A DNA stretch of 64,000 nucleotides, taken from positions 1-64,000 of the forward strand of contig WYBR01000098.1 of assembly GCA_011525805.1 (NCBI GenBank), given 5' to 3'. The first letter of the stretch is position 1; each line of letters begins with the position of its first letter. The DNA comes from Vicinamibacteraceae bacterium. GTDB taxonomy: Bacteria > Planctomycetota > Phycisphaerae > Phycisphaerales > UBA5793. A program made the translations under genes and the position numbers. This document shows, in pieces, positions 30,378 through 38,517 of the stretch. Under the pieces are notes generated by a model, which did no database searches, was not told where the DNA came from, and saw only the letters and a program-made list of their open reading frames with translations.

Positions 30378-30809
30378 ATGCGGACAACACGGGCGGCGGT
30401 ACTGGCGATCGGCCTCGCGGCGGCGGCGATGCAGACCTCCTGCATGACCAGAGGCCGGCTCACCGAGGGCACTCAGCCGCGCCCTTACCCCTACGACGCC
30501 GCGATTGTCCGCACCCTTGACGTGCAGGTCTTCCGCGACGGCTCGAAGATCGAACTCGTCAACCACACGACCCAGCCTCTGGCCGACTTCGACCTCTGGC
30601 TCAATGAGCGCTACCTGCGGCGGATTGATTCGCTGCCGCCGGGCGAGTCGATCAAAGTCTCGCTCTACGAGTTTCTCGACGAGTACCAGGAGCCGTTCCG
30701 CGGCGGGGGCATCTTCAGCACCGAACTGCCCGAGCCGGTCGTCAAGGCCGAAGTGCAGGACAGCGAGGGACTCGTCGGACTGATCGTGATCCCTGAGCGC
30801 AAGCGCTGA
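30378..30809 (+). CDS. Small lipoprotein
   Basis: 143 aa with a lipoprotein signal (AAAMQTSC, lipidated Cys about residue 22) and a beta-rich mature part (LDVQVFRDGSKIELVNHTT, FDLWLNERYLRRID) that looks like a compact periplasmic or outer-membrane domain. AAGGAG upstream of ATG 30378 fixes the start; the in-frame ATG at 30336 is less likely. Function unknown. Confidence 0.7.
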   Translation: MRTTRAAVLAIGLAAAAMQTSCMTRGRLTEGTQPRPYPYDAAIVRTLDVQVFRDGSKIELVNHTTQPLADFDLWLNERYLRRIDSLPPGESIKVSLYEFLDEYQEPFRGGGIFSTELPEPVVKAEVQDSEGLVGLIVIPERKR

Positions 30810-30855
30810 ACGGCTGCGCGAAGCGACTTCCCGCATCTCCGGACGGATTGAAACC

Positions 30856-30883
30856 CGATTTGCCGCAGAGCGCAGAGACCGCC
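30856..30883. repeat. CGCAGAG-type dispersed repeat fragment
   Basis: The run GCCGCAGAGCGCAGAGACCG in the gap before the secreted-protein array resembles the arms of the inverted repeat at 62859-62946 (CCGCAGAGAGCGC). It is probably a partial copy of the same dispersed element. Confidence 0.5.
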
Positions 30884-30983
30884 AAGGGGTCAGTCGTAGC
30901 CGCGCGGCTGCCTCGAAACCTGTCCGAAAGCGGGTTCGGGAGAGCGTATTTGGAAGGCGCGGGGCTTGCGGTTCAGTTTCCTG

Positions 30984-31012
30984 TTGCCAATCCGCGATCG
31001 ATGTGGTAGTCT
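30984..31012 (+). promoter_or_regulatory. Putative sigma-70 promoter of the secreted-protein array
   Basis: TTGCCA (30984-30989) and TAGTCT (31007-31012) with a 17-nt spacer, 70 nt before ATG 31082. The only clear promoter ahead of the four-gene array. Confidence 0.5.
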
Positions 31013-31081
31013 CTTCACAGGGGAGATGCGCGGCGGCCGGCCGTCGCTGGTTTCGCCTGTGAAGGACGAAGGGGAGTAGAC

Positions 31082-31471
31082 ATGAATGCGAACCGTTCAC
31101 GCGGAGTCGCGCTCATCGCGGCGCTGTCGCTGTCTCTTCTTACCACTCCAGCGCTGGCGCAGCCGGTGTTGACGGTCGAGGGATCGTGCCCCGGATCCAT
31201 GCGCGCTCTGGCTGAAGGGATGTACCCCCGCGCGGTCGTGTACCTTTACTTCTCGCCGGAACGCGGCTTCTACGAGTTTCCTCCGTTCCACATGTGCTAT
31301 GGCGTCGAAGTCGGGCTTAATGTGCATCGGCTCTACTACCTCGGGAGTACGCGTGCGGATGACTTCGGCACGGCGCTTTGGGAGGGCGATGCTGGGCCGC
31401 GCGCGTGCGGCGGCTTCATGCAGGCGATGGACAACCGCTGCCAAATCTCTAACGTCGTCCAAGTTCCGTAG
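31082..31471 (+). CDS. Small secreted repeat-family protein, copy 1
   Basis: 129 aa. Signal peptide ending ALAQP, then a single ~95-residue domain: LTVEGSCPG, VVYLYFSPERG, CYGVEVGLN, ACGGFMQAM, SNVVQVP. Four conserved Cys could form two disulfides. Most like copy 4. GGGGAG upstream supports the start. The same domain caps the propeller protein at the left edge of the window. Function unknown; probably a surface or periplasmic module. Confidence 0.8.
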   Translation: MNANRSRGVALIAALSLSLLTTPALAQPVLTVEGSCPGSMRALAEGMYPRAVVYLYFSPERGFYEFPPFHMCYGVEVGLNVHRLYYLGSTRADDFGTALWEGDAGPRACGGFMQAMDNRCQISNVVQVP

Positions 31472-31482
31472 GAGGGACTGCC

Positions 31483-31890
31483 ATGCACGCGGATTATTCA
31501 CACGGGCTGGCGCTCATCGCGGCGGGGGTCATGCCCATGTTGAGCGCGCCGGCGATGGCGCAGTACGAACCCGTGCTGTCGCTGGACGGGAGGTGTCCGG
31601 GAGTGATGCGGGCGGAAGTCAGTGGTGCGCGTCCGCGCAGCGGTCTCTCGCTGCTCTTCGCGTCGGAAACCGGGAGCGTGACAATCCCCTGGTTCTGGCA
31701 GCACTGTCCGGGCGTCGAACTGGGGCTCGGGCGGCGCAACCTGCGCGAAGTCGCGTCGGGAACCACTGACGAGTCCGGCAACCTCATCATCGAGGGCCGC
31801 GTCCGCTCCCGCGCCTGCGGCGGGTACCTTCAGGTGCTTACATTCCCCCTCGGCGGCTGCCTCACGAGCAATGTCGTGCAGATCGAGTGA
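31483..31890 (+). CDS. Small secreted repeat-family protein, copy 2
   Basis: 135 aa; signal peptide ending AMAQ, then the same domain in its most divergent form: LDGRCPGVM, LSLLFASETG, CPGVELGLG, ACGGYLQVL, SNVVQIE. Closest of the four to the C-terminal domain of the propeller protein at 3-2204 (both have ACGGYLQ). GGAGGG precedes ATG 31483. Begins 11 nt after copy 1. Confidence 0.8.
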   Translation: MHADYSHGLALIAAGVMPMLSAPAMAQYEPVLSLDGRCPGVMRAEVSGARPRSGLSLLFASETGSVTIPWFWQHCPGVELGLGRRNLREVASGTTDESGNLIIEGRVRSRACGGYLQVLTFPLGGCLTSNVVQIE

Positions 31891-32025
31891 CGGGCTGCAC
31901 CCGTCAGGAGGCGAAGGCAGGGTCAAGCCCCTGATGGACGCTCGGGGTGAGGCGGGGGCGAGGGTGCACAGTCTCGGTTGTGGGGGCGGAAAGGAGATGG
32001 TCATGAGTGCGAGACGATCACGCGG
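31870..32025. repeat. Duplicated intergenic spacer, copy A
   Basis: From the last codons of array copy 2 through the start of copy 3. It matches 32380-32534 closely at both ends (ATGTCGTGCAGATCGAGTGA at the left, GGCGGAAAGGAGA and GAGTGCGAGACGATCA at the right). It contains the hairpin GACGGG-CTGCA-CCCGTC (31889-31905) overlapping the stop codon. Marks the unit of a segmental tandem duplication. Confidence 0.85.
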
Positions 32026-32401
32026 TTTCACTCGTTGGTCCCTGTGCGCGGCGGGGGCGCTCGCCCTGTGGAGCGCTCCGGCGCTGGCGCAGCCGGTGCT
32101 GACGCTCGAAGGATCGTGCCCCGGACGGATGCTTGCGCAAGTCAGCGGAAGCAGCCCGCGCGGTGTAGTACGTCTCTACTTCTCCCCGCATCGCGGGTCG
32201 TATGCGTTTCCGCCCTTCCATCCCTGCTATGGTGTCGAGATCGGCCTGGACCCCCGACGAATTCAACACGTGGGGACGACGCGCGCCGATCAGGCCGGTA
32301 TCGCCAGATTCAACGGCGACGCCGGACCCGCTGCATGCGGAGGCTTCCTACAGGCGATGAGCGACTTTTGTGAGGTGACCAATGTCGTGCAGATCGAGTG
32401 A
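32003..32401 (+). CDS. Small secreted repeat-family protein, copy 3
   Basis: 132 aa; signal peptide ending ALAQP, then LTLEGSCPGRM, VVRLYFSPHRG, CYGVEIGLD, ACGGFLQAM, TNVVQIE. ATG 32003 has AAGGAG at 7 nt; ATG 31997 is too close to it. Its flanks are duplicated around copy 4, so copies 3 and 4 arose by tandem duplication of gene plus spacer. Confidence 0.82.
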   Translation: MSARRSRGFTRWSLCAAGALALWSAPALAQPVLTLEGSCPGRMLAQVSGSSPRGVVRLYFSPHRGSYAFPPFHPCYGVEIGLDPRRIQHVGTTRADQAGIARFNGDAGPAACGGFLQAMSDFCEVTNVVQIE

Positions 32402-32534
32402 CGGGCTGCACCCGTCAGGGGGCGAAGGCAGGGTCAAATCCCTGATGGACGGCCGGGATGAGGCGGGGGAGTCAGTGTACAACTTCAGCGACGGGGGGCG
32501 GAAAGGAGACAGCCATGAGTGCGAGACGATCAGT
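32380..32534. repeat. Duplicated intergenic spacer, copy B
   Basis: Second copy of the spacer at 31870-32025, with the same hairpin at 32399-32415 and the same AAAGGAGA ribosome-binding site; the middle part has diverged. Confidence 0.85.
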
Positions 32535-32904
32535 CAGGCTCGCCCTGTGGGGCTTGGGCGCGACGGTGCTTTGGGCTGCGCCGGCGATGGCGCAGCCGGT
32601 ACTCACGCTCGAAGGGTCGTGCCCCGGACCGATGCGCGCTCTGGCGGAGGGGATGCATCCGGAGGATGTTGTGTACCTGTACTTCTCGCCTGAGCGTGGC
32701 TCGTACACATTTCCACCGTTGCATCAATGTTATGGCGTCGAGGTTGGCCTGAACGTTCGTCGGCTTCACTATGTGGGCAGTACACGGGCAGATCCGAACG
32801 GGTTGGCAACGTGGGAAGGGACTGCTGGGCCGGCTGCATGTGGAGGCTTTCTCCAAGCCATGGACCGAGTCTGCAGAATCACGAATGTGGCAGAGATTCC
32901 GTGA
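32515..32904 (+). CDS. Small secreted repeat-family protein, copy 4
   Basis: 129 aa; signal peptide ending AMAQP, then LTLEGSCPGPM, VVYLYFSPERG, CYGVEVGLN, ACGGFLQAM, TNVAEIP. Its mature part is nearest to copy 1 (both MRALAEGM) while its upstream spacer is nearest to that of copy 3, which suggests gene conversion or repeated unequal exchange. Start ATG 32515 with AAAGGAG. Confidence 0.82.
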   Translation: MSARRSVRLALWGLGATVLWAAPAMAQPVLTLEGSCPGPMRALAEGMHPEDVVYLYFSPERGSYTFPPLHQCYGVEVGLNVRRLHYVGSTRADPNGLATWEGTAGPAACGGFLQAMDRVCRITNVAEIP

Positions 32905-32964
32905 CTCCGTATCGCGAGAATGTTCAACGCCCACCTGTGTCTGTTGCTGTAAATCGAGGTTCCT

Positions 32965-34428
32965 ATGGAATGTGTGCTTTCTGCGGCTTCGTTGTTTGTG
33001 GTCATGGGCAGCCTGACTACCATGGTACCTGCCGCGCTGGGTCAAGATTGCGGGGCGGCGCTCGACTTCGGCTTTGAGGCGCAATCATCGACGAATCCCG
33101 GCGGGTCGGACTGCGTTCTGGCGGTAAGCAGCAGCCACATTCTTGCAGGGACAAACGAGGGACTCTGGTTGTTCGATCGGGAAGGTAATCAAGTAGATTT
33201 TGCTGTTCATGGCGACTTCTTTCCTTCTCCGATCGATCCTCTCAGCGATCCGATCGTGCGATATGACTCAGAGTCTTCAAGATTCTTTGCTCTCATCATG
33301 AGCGGAAATCTGCAGGATCCGGACATCGCCATGGCCGTTTCAAAAACGTCTGAACCGACGCTCGATCCCGACGATTGGTACTTTTACGAATTCACTGACC
33401 TGCCGGGCAAGGTGGACTTTCCCAACATGAGCGTCGGCGAGGACTATGTTTATGTGACTTGGGCCAGGCTCCAGTCGGAGAGCCGCGAGCATGCCGTCAT
33501 CACATCGCTGGACAAGGCTGACCTCATCGCAGGCACGACGCCGACTCCGGCGGCCAAGCTGATTGACCCCGTGGATGGCCAGGAAACAACCCAGTACTTC
33601 CGCGCGATCGGCTGCGTGAAAATGCACGCCCAGCCCTCCTCCTCGATCGCTTACCTCCTCACGGACTCACACGCGGCGAGCGGGGTCAACACCTGGGTGC
33701 GCCTTTACGCTCTCGACGCATCTTCGAATTCCCTTTCTGAGTTCGTCTTGACGGTTTCCGACTACAACAAGGCACCCATCAAGATCAACTCCGCCGGAAC
33801 GGACGGCGAATTGACCTGCCATTGGGATTTCAAGTTTCCCGTGTACCGGAACGGATCTATCTGGGCGGCACACGCCATCGGCCCCGGCGACCCCGGCCAG
33901 GAACCCAAGACCGCCAAAGTGCGCTGGTACGAGATCGACATGAACGGCTGGCCGGTCAGCCAGGATTTTCCCGAACTCGTCCAGTACGGCACGATCAACC
34001 CCGGCAGCGCGGTCAGCGCGTGGTATCCCGCCATTCATGTGGATGACGACGGCAATGTCGCCATCGCCTACAACCAGGCGTCAGCGAGTCAGCATCCGGC
34101 GATCTACCGGCAGATTCGCAAGTGGTACGACGATGAGGGAGCATTGCGCGCCCCGCTTCTGCTCAAACAGAGCGAATCGTCTCCCGCCGGCAGCAACCCC
34201 TGGGCGGACTACAGCGCGATGGATGAGGATCCTGAGTATCCCGGCGTGATGTGGAGCCATCTCATGTGGTTCGAGGGGGAATCCACGCGCAAGACCTGGG
34301 TCGCGCGGACGGACCTCAACCAGTCGATGCCGCTGGCGATCTCGCCGACGACCACGCCGATCATGCGCGGCACGTACGTGACCTTGTCGGTCAAGGGCGC
34401 GGGGCCGGGCAACCTGGTGCGCTGGTAA
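32965..34428 (+). CDS. Secreted protein of unknown function, ended by an in-frame TAA
   Basis: 487 aa up to TAA 34426. Signal peptide (LFVVMGSLTTMVPAALGQ), then an extracellular region with repeated Asp/Gly/Trp strands (GNVAIAYNQASA, WYDDEGALR, WSHLMWFEGEST) suggestive of a beta-propeller. The stop falls inside a C-terminal domain of ~100 residues (YVTLSVKGAGPGNLVRW), the second half of which continues in frame after the TAA (34429-34650). Codon use is a little richer in A/T near the 5' end than in neighbours. Ligand unknown. Confidence 0.75.
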   Translation: MECVLSAASLFVVMGSLTTMVPAALGQDCGAALDFGFEAQSSTNPGGSDCVLAVSSSHILAGTNEGLWLFDREGNQVDFAVHGDFFPSPIDPLSDPIVRYDSESSRFFALIMSGNLQDPDIAMAVSKTSEPTLDPDDWYFYEFTDLPGKVDFPNMSVGEDYVYVTWARLQSESREHAVITSLDKADLIAGTTPTPAAKLIDPVDGQETTQYFRAIGCVKMHAQPSSSIAYLLTDSHAASGVNTWVRLYALDASSNSLSEFVLTVSDYNKAPIKINSAGTDGELTCHWDFKFPVYRNGSIWAAHAIGPGDPGQEPKTAKVRWYEIDMNGWPVSQDFPELVQYGTINPGSAVSAWYPAIHVDDDGNVAIAYNQASASQHPAIYRQIRKWYDDEGALRAPLLLKQSESSPAGSNPWADYSAMDEDPEYPGVMWSHLMWFEGESTRKTWVARTDLNQSMPLAISPTTTPIMRGTYVTLSVKGAGPGNLVRW

Positions 34429-34650
34429 TACTCGACGACCGGCTGCAGATCGGCGTACATCCCCGCCCTCGATGTAACACTGAATCTCGACACGGCCGAA
34501 CTCATCGGATCGAGCACGGCCGACGCCAACGGCGACGCGTCGAAGAGTTTCACCGTCCCCAACGACTTCCCCCTCGGCGTCGCGCACCTCCAGGCGGCCG
34601 AGGCGCAAAACACGTCGGCGGTGCTCGATGTGACGGTCTCGGGGCAGTGA
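34429..34650 (+). pseudogene. Continuation of the preceding gene beyond the premature TAA
   Basis: The same reading frame goes on for 73 codons to TGA 34648, with text that fits the rest of the C-terminal domain: YSTTGC, LDTAELIGSSTADANGD, QAAEAQNTSAVLDVTV. The C-terminus of the FG-GAP protein at 60483-62042 has matching landmarks (HSLGG, LFGSAVADADG, VVFQAIIRR), so this was coding. A single change in a Tyr codon (TAC/TAT to TAA) would explain it. Alternatives: sequencing error or readthrough. Confidence 0.75.
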
Positions 34651-34692
34651 TGAACCGCCTCGGTCGAAGGCGGCACAACTCAACGGATGAGA

Positions 34693-35007
34693 TCACCCGC
34701 GCAGGTCGATGTGCTCGCCGGCGGGGTCGGGCCTGCTTGCGGCGGCGCGTTGTGCGGCCTGCTCCGACGCCGCCTGGCGCTGGGCCTTGCGCTTCTGCTG
34801 CCGCTCGTGCCCCTCGTCGTTCTCGTCGAGTTTGCGCACGGCCTCACCGGTCTCGACGCCGCCGACGGTGAGGTCCACGGCATCTTCGAAGCGGCGGGTG
34901 CTGTCGGCCTTCTCGCGGTCGCGCTTGGCGCGGGTCTTGCCCGCGGCTTCCTGCGAGGGCAGCGCGCCGGAAAGGCTCGACTGGATAGGCCCGCCGATCT
35001 GGCTCAT
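34693..35007 (-). CDS. Small charged protein next to the PP2C phosphatase
   Basis: 104 aa, starting MSQIGGPIQSSLSG, then a Lys/Arg/Glu/Gln-rich, probably helical and disordered middle (RAKRDREKADSTRRFEDAVD, DENDEGHERQQ), ending GEHIDLRG. Highly charged, no signal or membrane segment. 40 nt downstream of the phosphatase gene and probably co-transcribed. The conserved-looking ends MSQIGG and HIDLRG recall small planctomycete proteins, from memory only. Confidence 0.55.
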   Translation of the reverse strand: MSQIGGPIQSSLSGALPSQEAAGKTRAKRDREKADSTRRFEDAVDLTVGGVETGEAVRKLDENDEGHERQQKRKAQRQAASEQAAQRAAASRPDPAGEHIDLRG

Positions 35008-35047
35008 ACCTGTCAGATCGGCGCGGCCGCCGCCCGCCCATGAGCGT

Positions 35048-36664
35048 TCATCCGCCGCCGCCCGCACGCCCGAGAACCCGCGCGACGATGAGGGTGATGT
35101 CGTCGTACTGCCGCTGAAGCCCCACGAACCGCCGCACATCCCAAAGGATGTGGTTGAGGATCAGCGAAGCGCTCACCTGGTCGGAGAGTTTGAAGGACTC
35201 GGCGACGGCGCGGCAGACGCGCTCGCGGCCGTAGCGCTGGCGGTCGAAGGTCTGGGCGTCGATCAGCCCGTCGCTGTAGATGACCAGCACGTCGCCGGGG
35301 GCCAGGTCAAAGAGGCCCTTTTCGTAAACCGCGCCGCGGTCGATGCCGAGGACCGGCCCGCCGGCGCGCAGGTCGCGGTACGCTTCGGCGGGATGTTCGC
35401 GCAGCGAAGGGCGGAAGACAAAGGGCGGGTCGTGCCCCGCGCTCGTGTAGGTGAGGCGAAGCGTCTGCGAGTCGATCACGCCGTACCAGACGGTGGCGAA
35501 CTCGTGCTCGTGGGTGTCCTCGACGAGCGCGCGGTTGGTGCGGGCCATGATCTCGTTGATGTCGTAGATGTCCATGGCGTGGGCGCGGAGGCTGGCGCGG
35601 ACGCCGGCCATGAGCAGGGCCGCGGGGACGCCCTTGCCGACGACGTCGCCCAGCGCCAGGCCGAGGTTGCGCCCGAGGTCGATGAAGTCGAAGAAGTCGC
35701 CGCCGAGTTCGAGCGAGGGAATGCAGCGCGCGGCGATGTCGAGGCCGGCGACCGCGGGCATGCGCTGCGGGAACATCCGCCGCTGGACGTTGGAGGCGAG
35801 ATCGACCTGCCGGCGCACCTCGCGCGCGGCGCGCTGCTCGTCGAGGAGCCTCGCGTTGGCGATCGCCGTCGCCACCTGCTGCGCCGCGGCGCGCAACAGG
35901 CTGCGGTCGAAGTCGCTGAACCGGCGCACTTCGCCTGTGTAGAGGCGCATCACCCCCACCGCCTTGCCTCGGAAAACCAGCCCCGTGCTCAGGAAACTCC
36001 GCAGCCCTTCCGCCTCAACGAGGTCGGGGAAGCGCACGCGCTCGTCCGCGGCGAGGTCCTCGACGTAGACGACCTCGCCGGCCAGCGAGCGCGTGTCAAG
36101 TTCGCTCTCGTGCGCGAAGACGGGCCCCTTGGCGAAGTAGCGCTCGCTGAGGTTGACGCTGGCGCGGAGGGTGAGTTCGTCGGTGGCGGGGTTGAAGAGG
36201 CGGATCGAGCCGGCCTTGACATCCATGACTTCGATCGCCAGGCGCAGGGCGCACTGAAGGATCGACTCGAGGTCGCCGATGCCGCTCAGGGCGGTGGAGA
36301 CCTGGTAGACGGCGCGGAGTTCGGCGATTCGGTGCGCCAACTGGTCCTCCGCGTCTTCGAGTTGCACGGCGAGGTCGGCGAAAGCGCGGAGGAGGTCGGC
36401 GAGGGCCTCGTCGGGCAGGGCGCCTGGGTCGGCGCCCTCGGCCGGGCCGGCGACGAGCCATCCCCGCGCCCCGTCGCCCGCGTCAAGGGCGACGGCGACG
36501 GCGGCTCCGTCTCCGGGCGGCGCCGCGCTCCACGCCACCGGCCGCCCCAGCGCTGCCGAAAGGCGCTCGACGGCCCGGTCGAGTCCGCGCAGCGCCCCCG
36601 CGGCGCCCGGCGCGGGAGGCGCGGGCGCTTCGGGAAGCGGCGGGTTGGATCGCTCGGCACGCAT
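35048..36664 (-). CDS. GAF-PP2C (SpoIIE/RsbU-type) serine phosphatase
   Basis: 538 aa. A variable N-terminal ~110 residues, a GAF sensor domain (about 135-280: GIGDLESILQCALRLAIEV, AGSIRLFNP), a short coiled linker, and a C-terminal PP2C/SpoIIE domain (about 310-530) with metal-binding LGGDFFDF, LGDVVGKGVPAAL, YTSAGHDPP, VIYSDGLIDA and YDDITLIV. Such proteins dephosphorylate anti-anti-sigma factors in partner-switching control; no anti-sigma antagonist lies next to it. Start ATG 36664; divergent from ugd. Confidence 0.92.
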   Translation of the reverse strand: MRAERSNPPLPEAPAPPAPGAAGALRGLDRAVERLSAALGRPVAWSAAPPGDGAAVAVALDAGDGARGWLVAGPAEGADPGALPDEALADLLRAFADLAVQLEDAEDQLAHRIAELRAVYQVSTALSGIGDLESILQCALRLAIEVMDVKAGSIRLFNPATDELTLRASVNLSERYFAKGPVFAHESELDTRSLAGEVVYVEDLAADERVRFPDLVEAEGLRSFLSTGLVFRGKAVGVMRLYTGEVRRFSDFDRSLLRAAAQQVATAIANARLLDEQRAAREVRRQVDLASNVQRRMFPQRMPAVAGLDIAARCIPSLELGGDFFDFIDLGRNLGLALGDVVGKGVPAALLMAGVRASLRAHAMDIYDINEIMARTNRALVEDTHEHEFATVWYGVIDSQTLRLTYTSAGHDPPFVFRPSLREHPAEAYRDLRAGGPVLGIDRGAVYEKGLFDLAPGDVLVIYSDGLIDAQTFDRQRYGRERVCRAVAESFKLSDQVSASLILNHILWDVRRFVGLQRQYDDITLIVARVLGRAGGGG

Positions 36665-36990
36665 TTCGATATCGCGTCAGTTGGGGGCAATGGTAGGAAG
36701 ACGCGCGGCGCGACGGACTCATCCCGCGAACCGGGCGTTCGTGCCGCAAGCCCCTGCGCCGCAGCCCGTTGACGATCGCCGCGGATCGCGCGCGTCGCGC
36801 CGGGCCGGTTCTGCGCAGGCGGCGGGGCTAGAATCGCAGCCGCGCGCCGGGCCGGGCGACGGGCGGCAAGCCGCCGGAGCGGATAGCCGATGGAGCATTG
36901 GCCGCGACGGTCGCCTCGGGGGGCGGCCGCGTCGATTATCGGCTTTCAGCCCACTCATTTCGAGCCTTCAGAAGACTCAAGGACCAACCC
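36665..36990. other. Divergent spacer between the phosphatase and ugd
   Basis: 326 nt. A -10-like TAGAAT lies at 36829-36834 reading toward ugd, without a clear -35. No gene or hairpin was recognised. The ugd frame is open upstream to 36898, but the extension is not family-like. Confidence 0.45.
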
Positions 36991-38322
36991 ATGCGCCTGA
37001 CCATGGTCGGAACCGGATACGTCGGACTGGTGACCGGAACCTGCTTCTCCAACACGGGCAACAAGGTTACGTGCCTCGACGTGGACGCCGGGAAGATCGA
37101 ACGCCTCAATCGCGGCGAGGTGCCGATCTATGAGCCCGGCCTCGATGAACTGATCCAGCGCAACGTCGCCTCGGGCCGGCTTTCCTTCACGACCGACGCC
37201 GAGCGGGCCTACGCCGGGGCGGAGGTGATCTTCATCTGCGTCGGCACGCCCAGCGATGCGCAGGGCAGGGCCGATCTCAAGTTCGTGCGCTCGGCCGCGG
37301 AGGCGATCGCCGCGGCGATCGAGTCGCTCGGGCCGGACCAGAGGCCCAAGACCGTGGTGGTGAAGTCCACGGTTCCGGTGGGCACGACGTTCATGGTGCG
37401 CGACCTCATTCGCGGCAAGACCCGCCACCCCTTCCACGTCGCCAACAACCCCGAGTTTCTCAAGGAAGGCGATGCGATCAGCGACTTCAACAAGCCCGAC
37501 CGCGTGGTGTGCGGCGTGGAGTCTGCGGAAGTCGGCGAGATGATGAAGGACCTCTACGACCCTTTCGTCCGCCAGGGCAATCCGATCTTCATCATGGACG
37601 TCCTGAGCAGCGAGATGGTCAAGTACGCCTCCAACGCCATGCTCGCGACGAAGATCTCCTTCATCAATGAGATCGCCAGCCTCTGCGACGCCTACGGCGC
37701 CAACATCAACCGCGTGCGCGAAGGGATGTGCTCGGACAGCCGCATCGGCAACCAGTTCCTCTATCCCGGGCTGGGCTACGGCGGCTCGTGCTTCCCCAAG
37801 GACACGCTCGCATGCGTCTCGATGGGAAAGCAGGCGGGCGTGCCGACGCGCCTGCTCCAGGCGGTGCATGACGTCAATCAGGAGCAGCGGGCGCTCTTCT
37901 TCCGCAAGATCAGCGAGGAGTTTAAGGGCGATCTGGCGGGCAAGACCTTCGCCTTCTGGGGCCTGGCGTTCAAGCCGCGAACCGACGACATCCGCGAGGC
38001 GCCGGCGATCACGCTGATCAACTGGGTGGCGGAGAAGGGCGGGAAGGTGCGCGCCTTTGACCGCGTCGCCGCCGCAAACACGAAGCGCGAACTCGGGTCG
38101 AAGGTGGAGATCGCCGACGACATGTACGCCTGCCTCGACGGGGCCGATGCGCTGGTCATCTGCACGGACTGGGACGAGTTCAAGAACCCGGACTGGGACG
38201 CGATGCGGGCGGCGCTGCGGCGACCGCTGATCTTCGACGGGCGCAACCTGTATCGCCGCCCCCACCTCGCGGAACTGGGCTTCACGTACATCTCGATCGG
38301 CAGGCACGCGGTGAGGCCGTAG
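36991..38322 (+). CDS. ugd: UDP-glucose 6-dehydrogenase
   Basis: 443-aa cytosolic enzyme oxidising UDP-glucose to UDP-glucuronate, a precursor for acidic polysaccharides. NAD-binding loop VGTGYVGLVTG at the N-terminus; IYEPGLDELI; SEMVKYASNA (catalytic Lys); catalytic Cys in GYGGSCFPKD; C-terminal UDP-binding domain (FWGLAFKPRTDDIREAP). AAGGACC precedes ATG 36991. It may supply the exopolysaccharide made at 4-15 kb. Confidence 0.96.
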   Translation: MRLTMVGTGYVGLVTGTCFSNTGNKVTCLDVDAGKIERLNRGEVPIYEPGLDELIQRNVASGRLSFTTDAERAYAGAEVIFICVGTPSDAQGRADLKFVRSAAEAIAAAIESLGPDQRPKTVVVKSTVPVGTTFMVRDLIRGKTRHPFHVANNPEFLKEGDAISDFNKPDRVVCGVESAEVGEMMKDLYDPFVRQGNPIFIMDVLSSEMVKYASNAMLATKISFINEIASLCDAYGANINRVREGMCSDSRIGNQFLYPGLGYGGSCFPKDTLACVSMGKQAGVPTRLLQAVHDVNQEQRALFFRKISEEFKGDLAGKTFAFWGLAFKPRTDDIREAPAITLINWVAEKGGKVRAFDRVAAANTKRELGSKVEIADDMYACLDGADALVICTDWDEFKNPDWDAMRAALRRPLIFDGRNLYRRPHLAELGFTYISIGRHAVRP

Positions 38323-38333
38323 CGTCGTAATCC

Positions 38334-38451
38334 GTAGGGTGCGTTGAGGCTTTGCGAAACGTACCACTTCGGCCCAGGCCGCGCCATTGATGGACAAGCC
38401 CGGTGCGACCGTCCATCCCGGTGCGTTTCGCAAAGCCTCAACGCACCCTAC
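38334..38451. repeat. Perfect 28-bp inverted repeat
   Basis: Arms at 38334-38361 and 38424-38451 are exact reverse complements (GTAGGGTGCGTTGAGGC at the left end of the first arm), separated by 62 nt. The right arm can also fold alone (GGTGCGTT...AACGCACC). It lies just after ugd. This GGTGCGTT...AACGCACC type is a familiar dispersed palindrome; here it has a BIME-like inverted pairing. It has no T-run. Confidence 0.88.
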
Positions 38452-38505
38452 AACTACTACACCCTCCCGCTCGTTGCCGGCACAACGCCATCGATCAGTG
38501 GCGCA

Positions 38506-38511
38506 TATACT
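38506..38511 (+). promoter_or_regulatory. TATACT box before the His-rich gene
   Basis: Near-consensus -10 ending 6 nt before ATG 38518; no Shine-Dalgarno site, so a leaderless transcript is likely. Confidence 0.45.
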
Positions 38512-38517
38512 GACGCC

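Noticed and set aside
34426-34428. TAA as a sense codon
   Set aside because: TAA ends tatC and other genes normally, so a changed genetic code is unlikely; mutation, sequencing error or readthrough are simpler.
34655-34673. Terminator between the convergent genes at 34.65 kb
   Set aside because: CCGCCT/AGGCGG gives only a 6-bp stem without a T-run; too weak to call.
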